In this document: positions 8,216-16,565 of the stretch, one piece after another | Numbering within the stretch: position 1 is the first letter of the stretch | Layout: each line of letters begins with the position of its first letter | NCBI RefSeq assembly: GCF_023712425.1 | Contig: NZ_JAMAYG010000004.1 | Span: 1-64,000 of the forward strand | Direction of reading: 5' to 3' | DNA: 64,000 nucleotides | Origin: Rothia sp. P100 | Lineage (GTDB): Bacteria; Actinomycetota; Actinomycetes; Actinomycetales; Micrococcaceae | Made by a program: the position numbers and the translations under genes | Notes under the pieces: model-generated | Seen by the model: the letters and a program-made list of their open reading frames with translations, nothing else | The model's database searches: none | What the model was told of the DNA's origin: nothing

Positions 8216-9256
8216 ATGGTTGTCATCTCACGCAGCGCCTTCCTCAAGGCGGCAGCCGCTACCGCAGCAGCAGGTCTACTCGCAGGTTGCACCACCGGCT
8301 CGGGAGACACTTCCAGTAGCAACTCCTCCGGCGCAGCGGGGGAGAGTTACACCGTCAAGCATGCCTTCGGCGAGACCACCTTCGAGAGCATACCTCAGCG
8401 TGTGGCCGTGGTGAATTACTGGAAGAACCCAGATGTCCTTCTTGACCTGGGCGTCGTACCGGTTGGTACCCCCACCGTGACCTACGGTGGCAACGCAGCA
8501 GGTTCTACCGATTGGTTTGATGCAAAACTTGCTGAACTCGGCGGTGAAACCCCCGTCTTCTACAATGAAACCGACGGCCCCGATTACGAGGCCCTGGCTC
8601 AGCTCAACCCCGATGCCATCTTCTCCGTCTATACCGACATGAGCCAGGAAGTCTACGATAAGCTCTCGGGCATTGCCCCCGTGGTGGCTATGCCCGAAGG
8701 CGTAGCTTCCTACGCGGCGTCTTGGGAACAGGTTGTAGAACAGGCAGGTGCCATGCTGCAAAAGCAGGATGAGGCCCAAAAACTGATTGAAGCAACCCAC
8801 CAGACCATTGAGGACGCCGCAGCGCAGTACTCGCAGCTCTCCGGTAAGACCTTTGCCGCCGGCATGTTCAGCCTTGAAGAGCAAACCTTCAGTGCTTACA
8901 CTGCCACTGATTCCCGCTCGCAGTTCTTGACTTCTTTGGGGATGGAGATCAGCCCTTACATCACCCAGAATACTGCTGATGACTCAGGCTTCTTTATCGC
9001 TGTTTCCGGTGAAGTCGTTGATCAGGTAGAGGCTGATGTTGTGTGGGCCTGGGGCACCTCGGCATCCGATGAAGCAGATATCAAGGCAGATTCCCTCTTC
9101 TCTCAGATGCCCGCAGTAGCCGACGGTGGGCTAGTGGTTGAAACTGATAACGCTGTATCTATCGCTGTATCAGCGGCCTCACCTCTATCACTGAACTGGG
9201 TGCTTACCGAAACCCAGACCCTGCAGAAGCTTTCAGCAGTGGCTGACAAGAGCTAG
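8216..9256 (+). CDS. Fe3+-siderophore ABC transporter substrate-binding lipoprotein
   Basis: 346-aa FepB/FhuD-like periplasmic-binding-type lipoprotein. The signal peptide ends in the lipobox LLAGC (Cys about residue 25), followed by a Ser/Gly-rich linker and a two-lobe siderophore-binding fold, with phrases such as IPQRVAVVNYWKNPDVLLDLG. It captures ferric siderophore outside the membrane for the permeases that follow. The start ATG 8216 has AGGAGA at 8202-8207. A DtxR-like palindrome lies upstream and a hairpin separates it from the permease genes, probably allowing higher lipoprotein expression. Confidence 0.9.
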   Translation: MVVISRSAFLKAAAATAAAGLLAGCTTGSGDTSSSNSSGAAGESYTVKHAFGETTFESIPQRVAVVNYWKNPDVLLDLGVVPVGTPTVTYGGNAAGSTDWFDAKLAELGGETPVFYNETDGPDYEALAQLNPDAIFSVYTDMSQEVYDKLSGIAPVVAMPEGVASYAASWEQVVEQAGAMLQKQDEAQKLIEATHQTIEDAAAQYSQLSGKTFAAGMFSLEEQTFSAYTATDSRSQFLTSLGMEISPYITQNTADDSGFFIAVSGEVVDQVEADVVWAWGTSASDEADIKADSLFSQMPAVADGGLVVETDNAVSIAVSAASPLSLNWVLTETQTLQKLSAVADKS

Positions 9257-9300
9257 AGACAGCACCGCAGCCAGGAGTCTTGCTCCCCTGGCCTAGCTCT
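9249..9300 (+). promoter_or_regulatory. Intra-operon hairpin between lipoprotein and permease genes
   Basis: AGAGCTAG (9249-9256, containing the lipoprotein stop codon) pairs with CTAGCTCT (9293-9300), and inside it GCCAGGAG (9270-9277) pairs imperfectly with CTCCCCTGGC (9283-9292). Only a short T-run follows (TCTTTT). It probably stabilises the upstream mRNA or partly terminates, rather than being a full terminator. Confidence 0.6.
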
Positions 9301-9320
9301 GCCGTCTTTTCAGATTGCAT

Positions 9321-10361
9321 ATGACGCCATTTCGTTTAGCCCAGCGCCATTCGGTGCCAGCCTCCACCCAGAAACGAGCAGTAGTTCTGCTGGTCCTCTT
9401 GGTGGTTTTTGGCGCAGCAGCGGTTCTTTCCTTTACGGTGGGAGCCCGCGCCATCAGCTTCAATACGGTCCTGACCTACCTCACCGGTAGCGAAAATCTG
9501 GGGCAGACGGACGCCGCGGTCCTCTCCCAGCGCCTGGTACGCACCCTGTGGGCAGCGATGGTGGGGGCAGCTCTAGCCCTTGCCGGTGCCGGCATGCAGG
9601 GTGTGACCCGAAACCCTCTGGGCGATCCGGGTATTTTGGGTGTCAATGCCGGGGCGTCCTTCGCAGTCGTTGCCGGGATTACCTTCTTCTCAGTGCAGAG
9701 CACCAGCGCCTACGCAGCCTGGGCTTTTGTGGGCGCTGCCATCGCCTCGGTGCTGGTCTACAGTCTTGCCTCCCTGGGCAGGGGAGGGGCTACCCCCGTC
9801 AAGTTAGCCCTCATGGGTGCAGCTATCTCAGCTGGCCTCGGCTCGCTCACCACCGCCCTGATTCTGCAGAACCAGAACGCGCTAGATAGTCTGCGCCGCT
9901 GGCAGGTAGGGACCGTTGCCGGTGCCCGCCTAGAAGATCTCACTCCGGGAGCCTTCCTCCTGCTCATCGGTGCTCTCATACTGCTCAGCGGCGCCAAAAC
10001 CATCAACAACTTTGCCCTCGGTGATGACGTAGCAGCCTCCCTGGGGGAAAACGTTGCGCTCAAACGCCTACTGATGGCGCTCGCCATTACCTTGCTCGTG
10101 GGAACCAGCGTGGCCCTGGCCGGCCCCATCGCTTTTATCGGGCTGATGGCCCCCCACACGGTGCGTGCCCTGGTGGGCTCCGACTACCGGGCTCTACTGC
10201 CCCTGTCCGCCCTCTTCGGTGCGGTGATACTCATCCTGGCCGATACCGTTGGACGCGTCATCCTACCCCCTCAGGAAGTCCAGGTGGGGGTAACTACGGT
10301 AATAGTTGGTGTGCCCGTCTTCATCTACCTGGTTCGCCGCGCAAAGGCGGTCAACCTCTAA
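9321..10361 (+). CDS. Iron-siderophore ABC transporter permease (FecCD family)
   Basis: About 346-aa FecCD/BtuC-type permease with roughly nine to ten membrane segments. Family hallmarks are visible: an N-terminal segment followed by RLVRTLWAAMVGAALALAGA, then TRNPLGDPGILGVNAGA, and the ATPase-contacting loop near AFIGLMAPHTVR. Two starts are possible, TTG 9315 and ATG 9321; neither has a good ribosome-binding site, and ATG is preferred. The stop codon overlaps the next permease start (TAATG). The two permeases probably form the heterodimeric channel. Confidence 0.9.
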   Translation: MTPFRLAQRHSVPASTQKRAVVLLVLLVVFGAAAVLSFTVGARAISFNTVLTYLTGSENLGQTDAAVLSQRLVRTLWAAMVGAALALAGAGMQGVTRNPLGDPGILGVNAGASFAVVAGITFFSVQSTSAYAAWAFVGAAIASVLVYSLASLGRGGATPVKLALMGAAISAGLGSLTTALILQNQNALDSLRRWQVGTVAGARLEDLTPGAFLLLIGALILLSGAKTINNFALGDDVAASLGENVALKRLLMALAITLLVGTSVALAGPIAFIGLMAPHTVRALVGSDYRALLPLSALFGAVILILADTVGRVILPPQEVQVGVTTVIVGVPVFIYLVRRAKAVNL

Positions 10362-11407
10362 TGAGCGTCAGCCTGACTGGAAGAGAACACCTTACCCAGA
10401 TCCGCCGTGCCGCCCGTAAACGCCCGCATCTGGTATTGGCCCTGCTGTCACTGACCCTGCTAGGGGCGCTCGCCGTGCGCGTTTTGCTGGGATCCTACAC
10501 CGTGACCATCCCAGATTTTTTCACTCTTCTGAGCGGCGGCAACCTCGACCATGCCCGCGGAGCCCGCTACATTGTCATGGAGGATAAGCTACCCCGGGCG
10601 GTCCTAGGTGCCCTAGCAGGTCTTGCCTTTGGCGCCGCCGGAGCTATTTTCCAGCTACTGCTGCGCAACCCGTTGGCGTCCCCAGACATTATCGGCATCT
10701 CTACCGGTGCCTCGCTGGGCGCTGTTACCGCTATCGTTTTCTTTGGCCTCACCGGTTTCTCGGTCTCACTTTTTGCTATCGGTTTCGCGCTGGTGGTTGC
10801 CCTGCTCATTATGTTGCTCTCCGCTGGTGACACCGGCGCAGGTAACCGCTTCATCCTAATGGGCATCGGTGTTTCTGCACTCGCCAGCTCAGTAATCAGC
10901 TACCTTATGAGCCGTATCTCCAGCAGTGACGCCCAAACGGCAACACTGTGGATGAGCGGTTCGCTCTCCAACGCCAACTGGAACCGCATCAGCATTCTGT
11001 CACTAACCCTGCTCATCCTTTTGCCCACCGTGGCTCTTTTACACCGCTACCTGCACGCCCTTGCTGTGGGGGATGAACTGGCCCACGGGCTGGGCGTTCG
11101 AACCCATGCCGTGCGCTGGGGCTTCATCACCCTCGGCGTTCTTCTGGCCGCCGTTGCTACCGCAGCAACCGGGCCTATCGCCTTTGTTGCCTTTGTTTCT
11201 GGCCCTATAGCCCGCAGACTCCAGGGCGGGCCGCACTCCCTAACAGCCAGCGCACTGGTAGGCGCCATCATCGTGGTGCTGGCGGACTTTGTCGGGGCCA
11301 ACCTGATTCCCAGCGGAAATCTGCCGGTCGGTATTCTCACCGGCGTAGCCGGCGCCCCCCTGCTCATCTGGCTCCTTGCCCGTTCGCAGAAAGAAGGCAA
11401 AGCATGA
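10361..11407 (+). CDS. Iron-siderophore ABC transporter permease (FecCD family), second subunit
   Basis: 348-aa partner of the preceding permease, with the same fold and motifs: LPRAVLGALAGLAFGAAGA, LRNPLASPDIIGISTGA, and a coupling loop near AFVAFVSGPIARRL. It begins with ATG overlapping the upstream stop and ends with ATGA overlap into the ATPase gene, so the subunits are translationally coupled. It is distinct enough from the first subunit to suggest an ancient heterodimer, not a recent duplication. Confidence 0.9.
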   Translation: MSVSLTGREHLTQIRRAARKRPHLVLALLSLTLLGALAVRVLLGSYTVTIPDFFTLLSGGNLDHARGARYIVMEDKLPRAVLGALAGLAFGAAGAIFQLLLRNPLASPDIIGISTGASLGAVTAIVFFGLTGFSVSLFAIGFALVVALLIMLLSAGDTGAGNRFILMGIGVSALASSVISYLMSRISSSDAQTATLWMSGSLSNANWNRISILSLTLLILLPTVALLHRYLHALAVGDELAHGLGVRTHAVRWGFITLGVLLAAVATAATGPIAFVAFVSGPIARRLQGGPHSLTASALVGAIIVVLADFVGANLIPSGNLPVGILTGVAGAPLLIWLLARSQKEGKA

Positions 11408-12240
11408 AAAAGGTAACCCCTCGCCAGCTGGCTATGAAAAACCTTGCACTGGGCTATGGCAACCAGACCATCGTTCCTAACTTGAGCTTGGATATACCGA
11501 CCGGTGAAATCACCGCCATTATTGGGCCCAATGGGTGCGGCAAATCAACCCTGTTGCGCGGTGTCTCCCGCCTGCTCAAACCCACCAAGGGCAGCATCAC
11601 CCTGGACGGTAAACCGCTGACAACCTACGGCGGTAAGGAGTTCGCTCGCATAGTGGGGCTGCTACCCCAGAACCCAATTGCCCCTGACGGCGTCACCGTA
11701 GCCGACCTGGTATCCCGCGGACGCTACCCCTATCAGGGTCTCTTTCGCGGTAACTCTGCTGAGGATGACGCCGCGGTCGCCTGGGCACTTGAAGCAACTA
11801 ACACCATGGGGCTAGCAGAACGCCAGGTCACCGAGCTATCGGGTGGTCAGCGTCAGCGTGTCTGGATCGCGATGGCTCTAGCCCAGCAAACAGACATTCT
11901 GCTGCTCGATGAGCCCACCACCTACCTCGACCTAGCCCACCAGGTGGAGCTGCTCGATTTGCTAGCTGAACTCAATGAGGTCCGAGGAACCACCATGGTG
12001 ATGGTGCTCCACGAACTTAACCTGGCAGCCCGCGCCGCCCACCACCTCATCGCTATGAAAGATGGGGCGATCGCTGCTGCCGGTACCGCAGCTAACGTGA
12101 TGACTGAGCAGAACCTAGAGAAAATCTTTGGACTTCGAGCCTCAGTAACTGACCCCCGCGCAGACGGCTCAACCGTTATCGTCCCTCATGCCCGCCGCCC
12201 AGTATCTAGCCACGGAGACTCTCATGTCAGAAACCACTAA
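11404..12240 (+). CDS. Iron-siderophore ABC transporter ATP-binding protein
   Basis: 278-aa FepC/FecE-type ATPase that energises the two FecCD permeases. Walker A GPNGCGKS is near residues 40-47, the signature LSGGQRQR is in the middle, Walker B reads ILLLDEPTTYLD, and the H-loop is VLHELN. All catalytic motifs are intact. The ATG overlaps the previous stop, and the siderophore-interacting reductase gene starts inside its 3' end. Confidence 0.93.
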   Translation: MKKVTPRQLAMKNLALGYGNQTIVPNLSLDIPTGEITAIIGPNGCGKSTLLRGVSRLLKPTKGSITLDGKPLTTYGGKEFARIVGLLPQNPIAPDGVTVADLVSRGRYPYQGLFRGNSAEDDAAVAWALEATNTMGLAERQVTELSGGQRQRVWIAMALAQQTDILLLDEPTTYLDLAHQVELLDLLAELNEVRGTTMVMVLHELNLAARAAHHLIAMKDGAIAAAGTAANVMTEQNLEKIFGLRASVTDPRADGSTVIVPHARRPVSSHGDSHVRNH

Positions 12241-13288
12241 AAAGCTCGTTCGCCGACGCGAGGTTTCCCAGTCCATCAACCAGTACGGCGTCTTTCCTGT
12301 AACAGTGAGCGGTGTGCGCCGCCTGTCAGAACACTTTGTGAGGGTATCGCTGACCGGCCGCTCGCTACACCACGCTACCTCCGCTATCTCGGACGGGACG
12401 GGGCAGGTCTACGACGCCTACATCAAGCTCCTGGTACCACCAGCACATGCGAGCGGTCCCACCATGATTGAACTCGATGACACCTGGCGCCAGCGATGGA
12501 TGGCTCAACCGGTGGAGGACCGCGGCCACATGCGCACCTACACAGTGCAAAATTCCCGCATGGTGCCAGCTGTTGGCATGGACGAAACTCCACTACTGGG
12601 CATGTTCCCCGCTGCCGAGGCAGACCTCAGCGTGCTTGAACGCCCGCTGCCCATCGGCGTCCAGCCTGAAATTGACATCGATTTTGTGCTGCATCAGGAT
12701 GACGCCGGGCAGCTGGGCCCCGCAGCTGCCTGGGCGGCGTCCGCTCAGGTGGGGCAACAGGTATCTTTCCTCGCTCCTTTGAGGGGTAGTAGCCTATGGA
12801 GCTCCTGGAACCCGGCCCCTTCCCATAACCTGCTGATGCTGACCGATGAAACCGCAGCCCCCGCTACGCTTTCTATTCTCAGGACCCTGCCTGCTCACGC
12901 CAGCGGCACAGTGCTCTGCGAAGTCCCCGGTCAGGGAGATAACCTTGCCGTGCTCTCAGATGTGCAGGAGGTGACCCGGCGCCTGCCTCAGCTAACCGTC
13001 AAGTTCCTGCTTCGGGAGCCTAACTCTGAGCGAGGTGAACGCCTTGCCCACGAGTTGCACAGTGTCTTCAACCTGACAGAGACCGAAACCTACCACTACA
13101 CCGACACCACCGCCGCTGACGAAGTGGTGTGGGGATTGGCAGAGGAAAATGCCGAAACCTACGTCTTTATTGCCGGTGAATCCTCGGTCATCAAGACCCT
13201 GCGCCGCATGTGCGTCAATGAAGCCGGTATCGCTAAAGAAAATATCTCTTTCATGGGTTACTGGAAGTGTGGACGAGCTGAAAGCTAA
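12224..13288 (+). CDS. Siderophore-interacting protein (FAD-dependent ferric-siderophore reductase)
   Basis: 354-aa SIP/ViuB-family flavoprotein predicted to release iron from imported ferric siderophore by reduction in the cytoplasm. The FAD-binding motif RTYTVQ follows a beta-barrel domain, and the C-terminus carries the family phrase GYWKCGRAE. The reading frame extends upstream, but ATG 12224 is preferred: it has GGAG at 12214-12217 and overlaps the ATPase gene by 17 bases. It is the last gene of the iron operon. Confidence 0.9.
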   Translation: MSETTKKLVRRREVSQSINQYGVFPVTVSGVRRLSEHFVRVSLTGRSLHHATSAISDGTGQVYDAYIKLLVPPAHASGPTMIELDDTWRQRWMAQPVEDRGHMRTYTVQNSRMVPAVGMDETPLLGMFPAAEADLSVLERPLPIGVQPEIDIDFVLHQDDAGQLGPAAAWAASAQVGQQVSFLAPLRGSSLWSSWNPAPSHNLLMLTDETAAPATLSILRTLPAHASGTVLCEVPGQGDNLAVLSDVQEVTRRLPQLTVKFLLREPNSERGERLAHELHSVFNLTETETYHYTDTTAADEVVWGLAEENAETYVFIAGESSVIKTLRRMCVNEAGIAKENISFMGYWKCGRAES

Positions 13289-13352
13289 GCCCTTGCTGGG
13301 CGGGGGAGTAAAGTAGTCTTCGTACGTTTTCCCTCATTGAAAGACAAATTCC

Positions 13353-14165
13353 GTGCCTCTCTCACGATTAGAAGACAGCATCCGCTACGTTGCGCTGGGG
13401 GATTCCCTCAGCGAAGGGGTAGGAGATGACGCACCCGAGCGCCCCAACGGGGTGCGCGGCTGGACAGACCGAGCGGCAGAGCAGTTCATGCTGGCTGATA
13501 AAAATGCCCTTTACGCTAACCTGGCTATTCGCGGACGCCTATTGACCCCCATTATTGAAGAGCAGGTGCCAGCTGCTCTTGAGCTGAAACCCAACCTGGT
13601 GAGCCTGGTAGGTGGGGGTAACGATGCTTTACGCCCGGGCTTTGATGTGGACGCCCTGATGGCGCGGTACGACGAAGGGTTTAAGGCTCTGCGAGACGAG
13701 GGTATCGAGGTTTTTACCCTGACGGGCTTTGACCCCGGCTCCAAGGGTTTCTTTAGCGGTAACCGTGCGCGTATCGCTCTTTTCAATGAGCTGTTGCGCG
13801 AAGTAGCTGATAACCGCGGCGTGACGGTAGTGGATTACTGGCGCGCGCATGAGTTGCTGGATTTTCGTTTTTGGGCACCAGATCGCCTGCATATGAACGC
13901 TGCGGGACATACCGTAGTTGCCGGTAAAGTCCTAGAAACGCTGAGCGCCGAGAACATCAATATGGGTAAGCCCGTGGTGCCGGAGACTATCCGTAAAACC
14001 CGCATCCAAGAAGCCCGCGATAATGCAAAATGGGCCCGGGAATTTGTGGTGCCCTGGATCGGCCGACGCTTGCGCGGCACCAGTTCGGGGGACTCTATCA
14101 GCCCCAAATATCCAGAGCTGACCCGCTTTGACGCACTGCCGGAGGCAGGTGCAGAGGAAGCTTAA
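13353..14165 (+). CDS. SGNH/GDSL-type esterase or lipase
   Basis: 270-aa cytoplasmic hydrolase of the SGNH superfamily. Block I is ALGDSLSEG (nucleophile Ser), block III is VGGGNDAL (Gly and Asn of the oxyanion hole), and block V is DRLHMNAAGH (catalytic Asp-His). No signal peptide is seen. The start is GTG 13353. The C-terminal region (about 200-270) is basic and low in predicted structure. The substrate is unknown. It is separate from the iron operon and from the ribosomal protein genes. Confidence 0.85.
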   Translation: MPLSRLEDSIRYVALGDSLSEGVGDDAPERPNGVRGWTDRAAEQFMLADKNALYANLAIRGRLLTPIIEEQVPAALELKPNLVSLVGGGNDALRPGFDVDALMARYDEGFKALRDEGIEVFTLTGFDPGSKGFFSGNRARIALFNELLREVADNRGVTVVDYWRAHELLDFRFWAPDRLHMNAAGHTVVAGKVLETLSAENINMGKPVVPETIRKTRIQEARDNAKWAREFVVPWIGRRLRGTSSGDSISPKYPELTRFDALPEAGAEEA

Positions 14166-14333
14166 CCGCTTCTTAAAAGGATTAAAAGCCTTAAGCTGTT
14201 AACATCACAGTTGAGATTACAACCGTGTAATTTGCCCCTAGGCTCCAACGGGATGGGCGCAGGTGAGGGTGTGACTTTCCTTTAAAAACCGCGGATTAAA
14301 GCCGTTCTTGACTTGCGAAAAGTGGGATAGGCG

Positions 14334-14436
14334 GTAGAATTGACGGAAGGTTCATGCGCAGACCTGTGCCTGAAAATGTTAGCTTGCGAGATGCTCTTCG
14401 CTCCGAGTGAAGACGCTCTTCGCAAGCTTTTCCTTT
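14334..14436 (+). ncRNA. Candidate short terminated transcript or attenuated leader upstream of rpmB
   Basis: A promoter-like TTGCGA, 16 bases, TAGAAT ends near 14339. About 40 bases later a hairpin pairs AGCTTGCGA (14381-14389) with TCGCAAGCT (14420-14428), with an inner CTCTTC/GAAGA pairing, and TTTTCCTTT follows. This would make a small RNA of about 90 bases, or an attenuated leader of the ribosomal protein operon. No match to a known RNA family is claimed. The remaining parts of the 14166-14707 gap hold a second promoter (listed) and no coding gene I can support. Confidence 0.45.
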
Positions 14437-14446
14437 GGCTCACAGG

Positions 14447-14475
14447 TTGCGTGGTATCCCGTAATTACCTAGAAT
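14447..14475 (+). promoter_or_regulatory. Promoter of the rpmB-rpmG-rpsN operon
   Basis: TTGCGT (14447-14452), a 17-base spacer, and TAGAAT (14470-14475) match a sigma-70-type promoter. Transcription from it would leave an untranslated leader of about 225 bases before rpmB. No Zur-type box was recognised nearby. Confidence 0.6.
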
Positions 14476-14707
14476 TTAAGGCTGTTCGTAGTGGTGGCAA
14501 CACCTCTCGTGCACCTAAGCTTCACCGTTTTTCCCGCGGCGGAGGCTCGGTTCGGTCTCTCACCCGAGCTTGAGTCTCAGACACTCTAGCCTTGGAGAAT
14601 AACCCGGTGCTCTACCTATAGGTGACGGGACGCCCTTGCTGATCGCTGATTTTTCAGTGAACGCCAACTGCGTACCGTCATTTCGTCAACATTTGGAGGA
14701 GAAAACT

Positions 14708-14944
14708 ATGGCAGCTGTCTGCCAGGTGACCGGAGCTGTTCCCGGCTTTGGACACAGCATCTCGCACTCGCATCGCCGCAACAAGCGTCGCTTCGACCCG
14801 AACGTGCAGAAGAAGAAGTACTTTGTACCTTCACTGCGCCGCAATGTAACCCTGAACGTCTCAGCTAAGGGCATCAAGGTTATTGATGCACGCGGTATCG
14901 ACGCAGTAGTTGCTGACATTCTTGCACGCGGAGAGAAGATCTAA
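14708..14944 (+). CDS. rpmB: 50S ribosomal protein L28
   Basis: 78-aa L28 of the large ribosomal subunit. It begins MAAVCQVTG and contains [11 protein letters not shown] and the C-terminal [14 protein letters not shown] segment typical of the family. It has a single cysteine, so it is the zinc-free type without paired CxxC motifs. ATG 14708 with GGAGGA at 14695-14700 is the start; a longer reading frame from 14636 is not needed. It leads an operon with rpmG and rpsN. Confidence 0.96.
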   Translation: MAAVCQVTGAVPGFGHSISHSHRRNKRRFDPNVQKKKYFVPSLRRNVTLNVSAKGIKVIDARGIDAVVADILARGEKI

Positions 14945-14946
14945 TC

Positions 14947-15117
14947 ATGGCATCAAAGGCTAAGGACGTCCGTCCTATCATCAAACTTAAGTCCACTGCG
15001 GGCACCGGCTTCACTTACGTAACCCGTAAGAACCGCCGTAACAACCCCGATCGTATGGTTCTCAAGAAGTACGATCCCGTTGTCCGCAAGCACGTTGACT
15101 TCCGAGAGGAGCGCTAA
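14947..15117 (+). CDS. rpmG: 50S ribosomal protein L33 (zinc-free type)
   Basis: A 56-codon gene between rpmB and rpsN, two bases after the rpmB stop. It begins [19 protein letters not shown] and contains [22 protein letters not shown], the L33 core. It has no cysteine, so it is the zinc-independent type. It ends at TAA 15115-15117, two bases before the rpsN start. Confidence 0.96.
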   Translation: MASKAKDVRPIIKLKSTAGTGFTYVTRKNRRNNPDRMVLKKYDPVVRKHVDFREER

Positions 15118-15119
15118 AC

Positions 15120-15425
15120 ATGGCGAAGAAATCCAAGATTGCTCGCAACGAACAGCGCAAGGTCATCGTTGCACGCTACGCTGAAAAGCGCCTAGAACTA
15201 AAGAAGACCCTGGTTGACGAAAACGCAACCGCTGAAGAGCGCGAAGCTGCACGTCTGGGTCTGCAGAAGCTTCCCCGCAACGCTTCACCCATTCGCGTTC
15301 GTAACCGCGACCAGATTGACGGCCGCCCCCGTGGCACCTTCCAGAAGTTCGGCATCTCACGTGTCCGCTTCCGCGAAATGGCACACCGTGGCGAGCTACC
15401 CGGTGTTACCAAGTCAAGCTGGTAA
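15120..15425 (+). CDS. rpsN: 30S ribosomal protein S14 (long, zinc-free type)
   Basis: 101-aa S14 of the small subunit. It begins [13 protein letters not shown] and ends with [19 protein letters not shown], the S14 signature. It is the long form without the CxxC zinc ribbon; no cysteine is present. It directly follows rpmG. In actinobacteria such zinc-free sets are often Zur-controlled second copies; whether a zinc-binding copy exists elsewhere cannot be seen here. Confidence 0.96.
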   Translation: MAKKSKIARNEQRKVIVARYAEKRLELKKTLVDENATAEEREAARLGLQKLPRNASPIRVRNRDQIDGRPRGTFQKFGISRVRFREMAHRGELPGVTKSSW

Positions 15426-15510
15426 TCTGTAGCTGATACGGTTAGCCTTGCTATTCAGGGCTAACCCTATAGGCCGCAAGAATTTTTGAAAGTCTCAGGA
15501 GGAGCATTTC

Positions 15511-15798
15511 ATGGCTAAGAACCGTAGCGAACTCGTTGCAGAGGTTGCAGAAAAGGCTGGCACCAGCCAGGCAGCAGTGAACGGTGTGCTGGATGCACTG
15601 TTCCAGGTCTTTGAAGCATCTGTTGCACAGGGCGAGAAGATCACCATCCCTGGTTGGATGGCAATTGAGCGTACCGATCGTGCAGCTCGTACCGGCCGCA
15701 ACCCGCAGACCGGCGAAACCATTCAGATTCCCGCAGGTCACGGCGTCAAGCTGACTGCAGGTTCGAAGCTGAAGGCAGCAGTCTCCAACAAGAAGTAA
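15511..15798 (+). CDS. hup: HU family DNA-binding protein
   Basis: 95-aa nucleoid-associated HU protein, preceded by AGGAGG at 15497-15502. It has the dimerisation helices (SELVAEVAEKAG), then a beta-arm with the RNPQTGE motif and a C-terminal helix. It lacks the long Lys/Ala-rich tail seen on HupB of mycobacteria and many other actinobacteria. It is 85 bases after rpsN and ends in its own terminator. Confidence 0.95.
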   Translation: MAKNRSELVAEVAEKAGTSQAAVNGVLDALFQVFEASVAQGEKITIPGWMAIERTDRAARTGRNPQTGETIQIPAGHGVKLTAGSKLKAAVSNKK

Positions 15799-15817
15799 AT
15801 TCTTGCCAAGACTTCTA

Positions 15818-15855
15818 AGGGAGTCACCCCTCAAGGGGTGGCTCCCTTTTTCTTT
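15818..15855 (+). terminator. Terminator after HU gene
   Basis: AGGGAGTCACCCC pairs with GGGGTGGCTCCCT around TCAA (one G-U pair), followed by TTTTTCTTT. Confidence 0.92.
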
Positions 15856-15958
15856 AATCGGACACTTACCGGCATATCCTTTGCCACCTGCCCTCAGGGC
15901 TCTTGAGGGATCTATGAGATAATGAAGCGGCTGGATCCAAATACTTAAGGAGGGCGTC

Positions 15959-16534
15959 GTGAGCAAAGCGCACCGGGTGCTTCGTGCCTGGGCCGTTGCC
16001 CTCATGGCTACCGTTCTTGGGGCGAGTAGCCACACCCTGGCTGGTGGCGAGTTGCCCCACCCCCTCATTTTTGGTCTTGCTACTTCACTGGCAGCCTGCC
16101 TCACCCTGCTAGCAACCGCATTCACCACCTCGCGAACGAGCCTGGCGGTCGGTGTGCTGACCGGGCAAGGTGTCCTGCACGCCCTATACACGCATGGCTC
16201 CACAGTGCAGATGAGCGGGGAAGGCCACCATGCCCACCAACTGACAGTGGTAGCCCACAGCCAACCCCACAGCTATGGCGCGGATATGTGGGTAGGCCAC
16301 GCGCTTGCAGCACTGGCGACCTACATCGTGCTCGTCTACGGGGAGCAACTACTTGAAGCACTAGCTGCCCTAGCCCATGCCAGCATCAGGGGGCTAACTC
16401 CGGTGCGAGAGACCGGCGTCATTGTGACTCGGGTCAAAGCTCCGGCTCATTTCTTTGCTGTTAGGTCTCACCGTCTTTCCTTCCTGTTAGAAAGCAGAGT
16501 CACGCGAGGCCCACCAGCCCACCTTGCTTCGTAA
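15959..16534 (+). CDS. His-rich integral membrane protein of the copper cluster
   Basis: 191-aa protein with about four hydrophobic segments (near 8-26, 35-55, 60-78 and 105-125) and a His/Met-containing extracytoplasmic stretch (SGEGHHAHQLTVVAHSQPH, about 85-105) that looks metal-binding. The C-terminal 50 residues are basic and probably cytoplasmic. I do not recognise a named family. GTG 15959 is the start, with AAGGAGGG at 15947-15954. It stands 31 bases before the CopC gene, so a role in copper sensing, storage or passage is inferred from position and composition only. Confidence 0.75.
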   Translation: MSKAHRVLRAWAVALMATVLGASSHTLAGGELPHPLIFGLATSLAACLTLLATAFTTSRTSLAVGVLTGQGVLHALYTHGSTVQMSGEGHHAHQLTVVAHSQPHSYGADMWVGHALAALATYIVLVYGEQLLEALAALAHASIRGLTPVRETGVIVTRVKAPAHFFAVRSHRLSFLLESRVTRGPPAHLAS

Positions 16535-16565
16535 ATGACCAGAACTTACTAGCAAGGACTCTCCT

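Noticed and set aside
14340-14573. 77-aa plus-strand frame upstream of rpmB
   Set aside because: It overlaps a promoter and a strong terminator hairpin, has no ribosome-binding site and resembles no protein.
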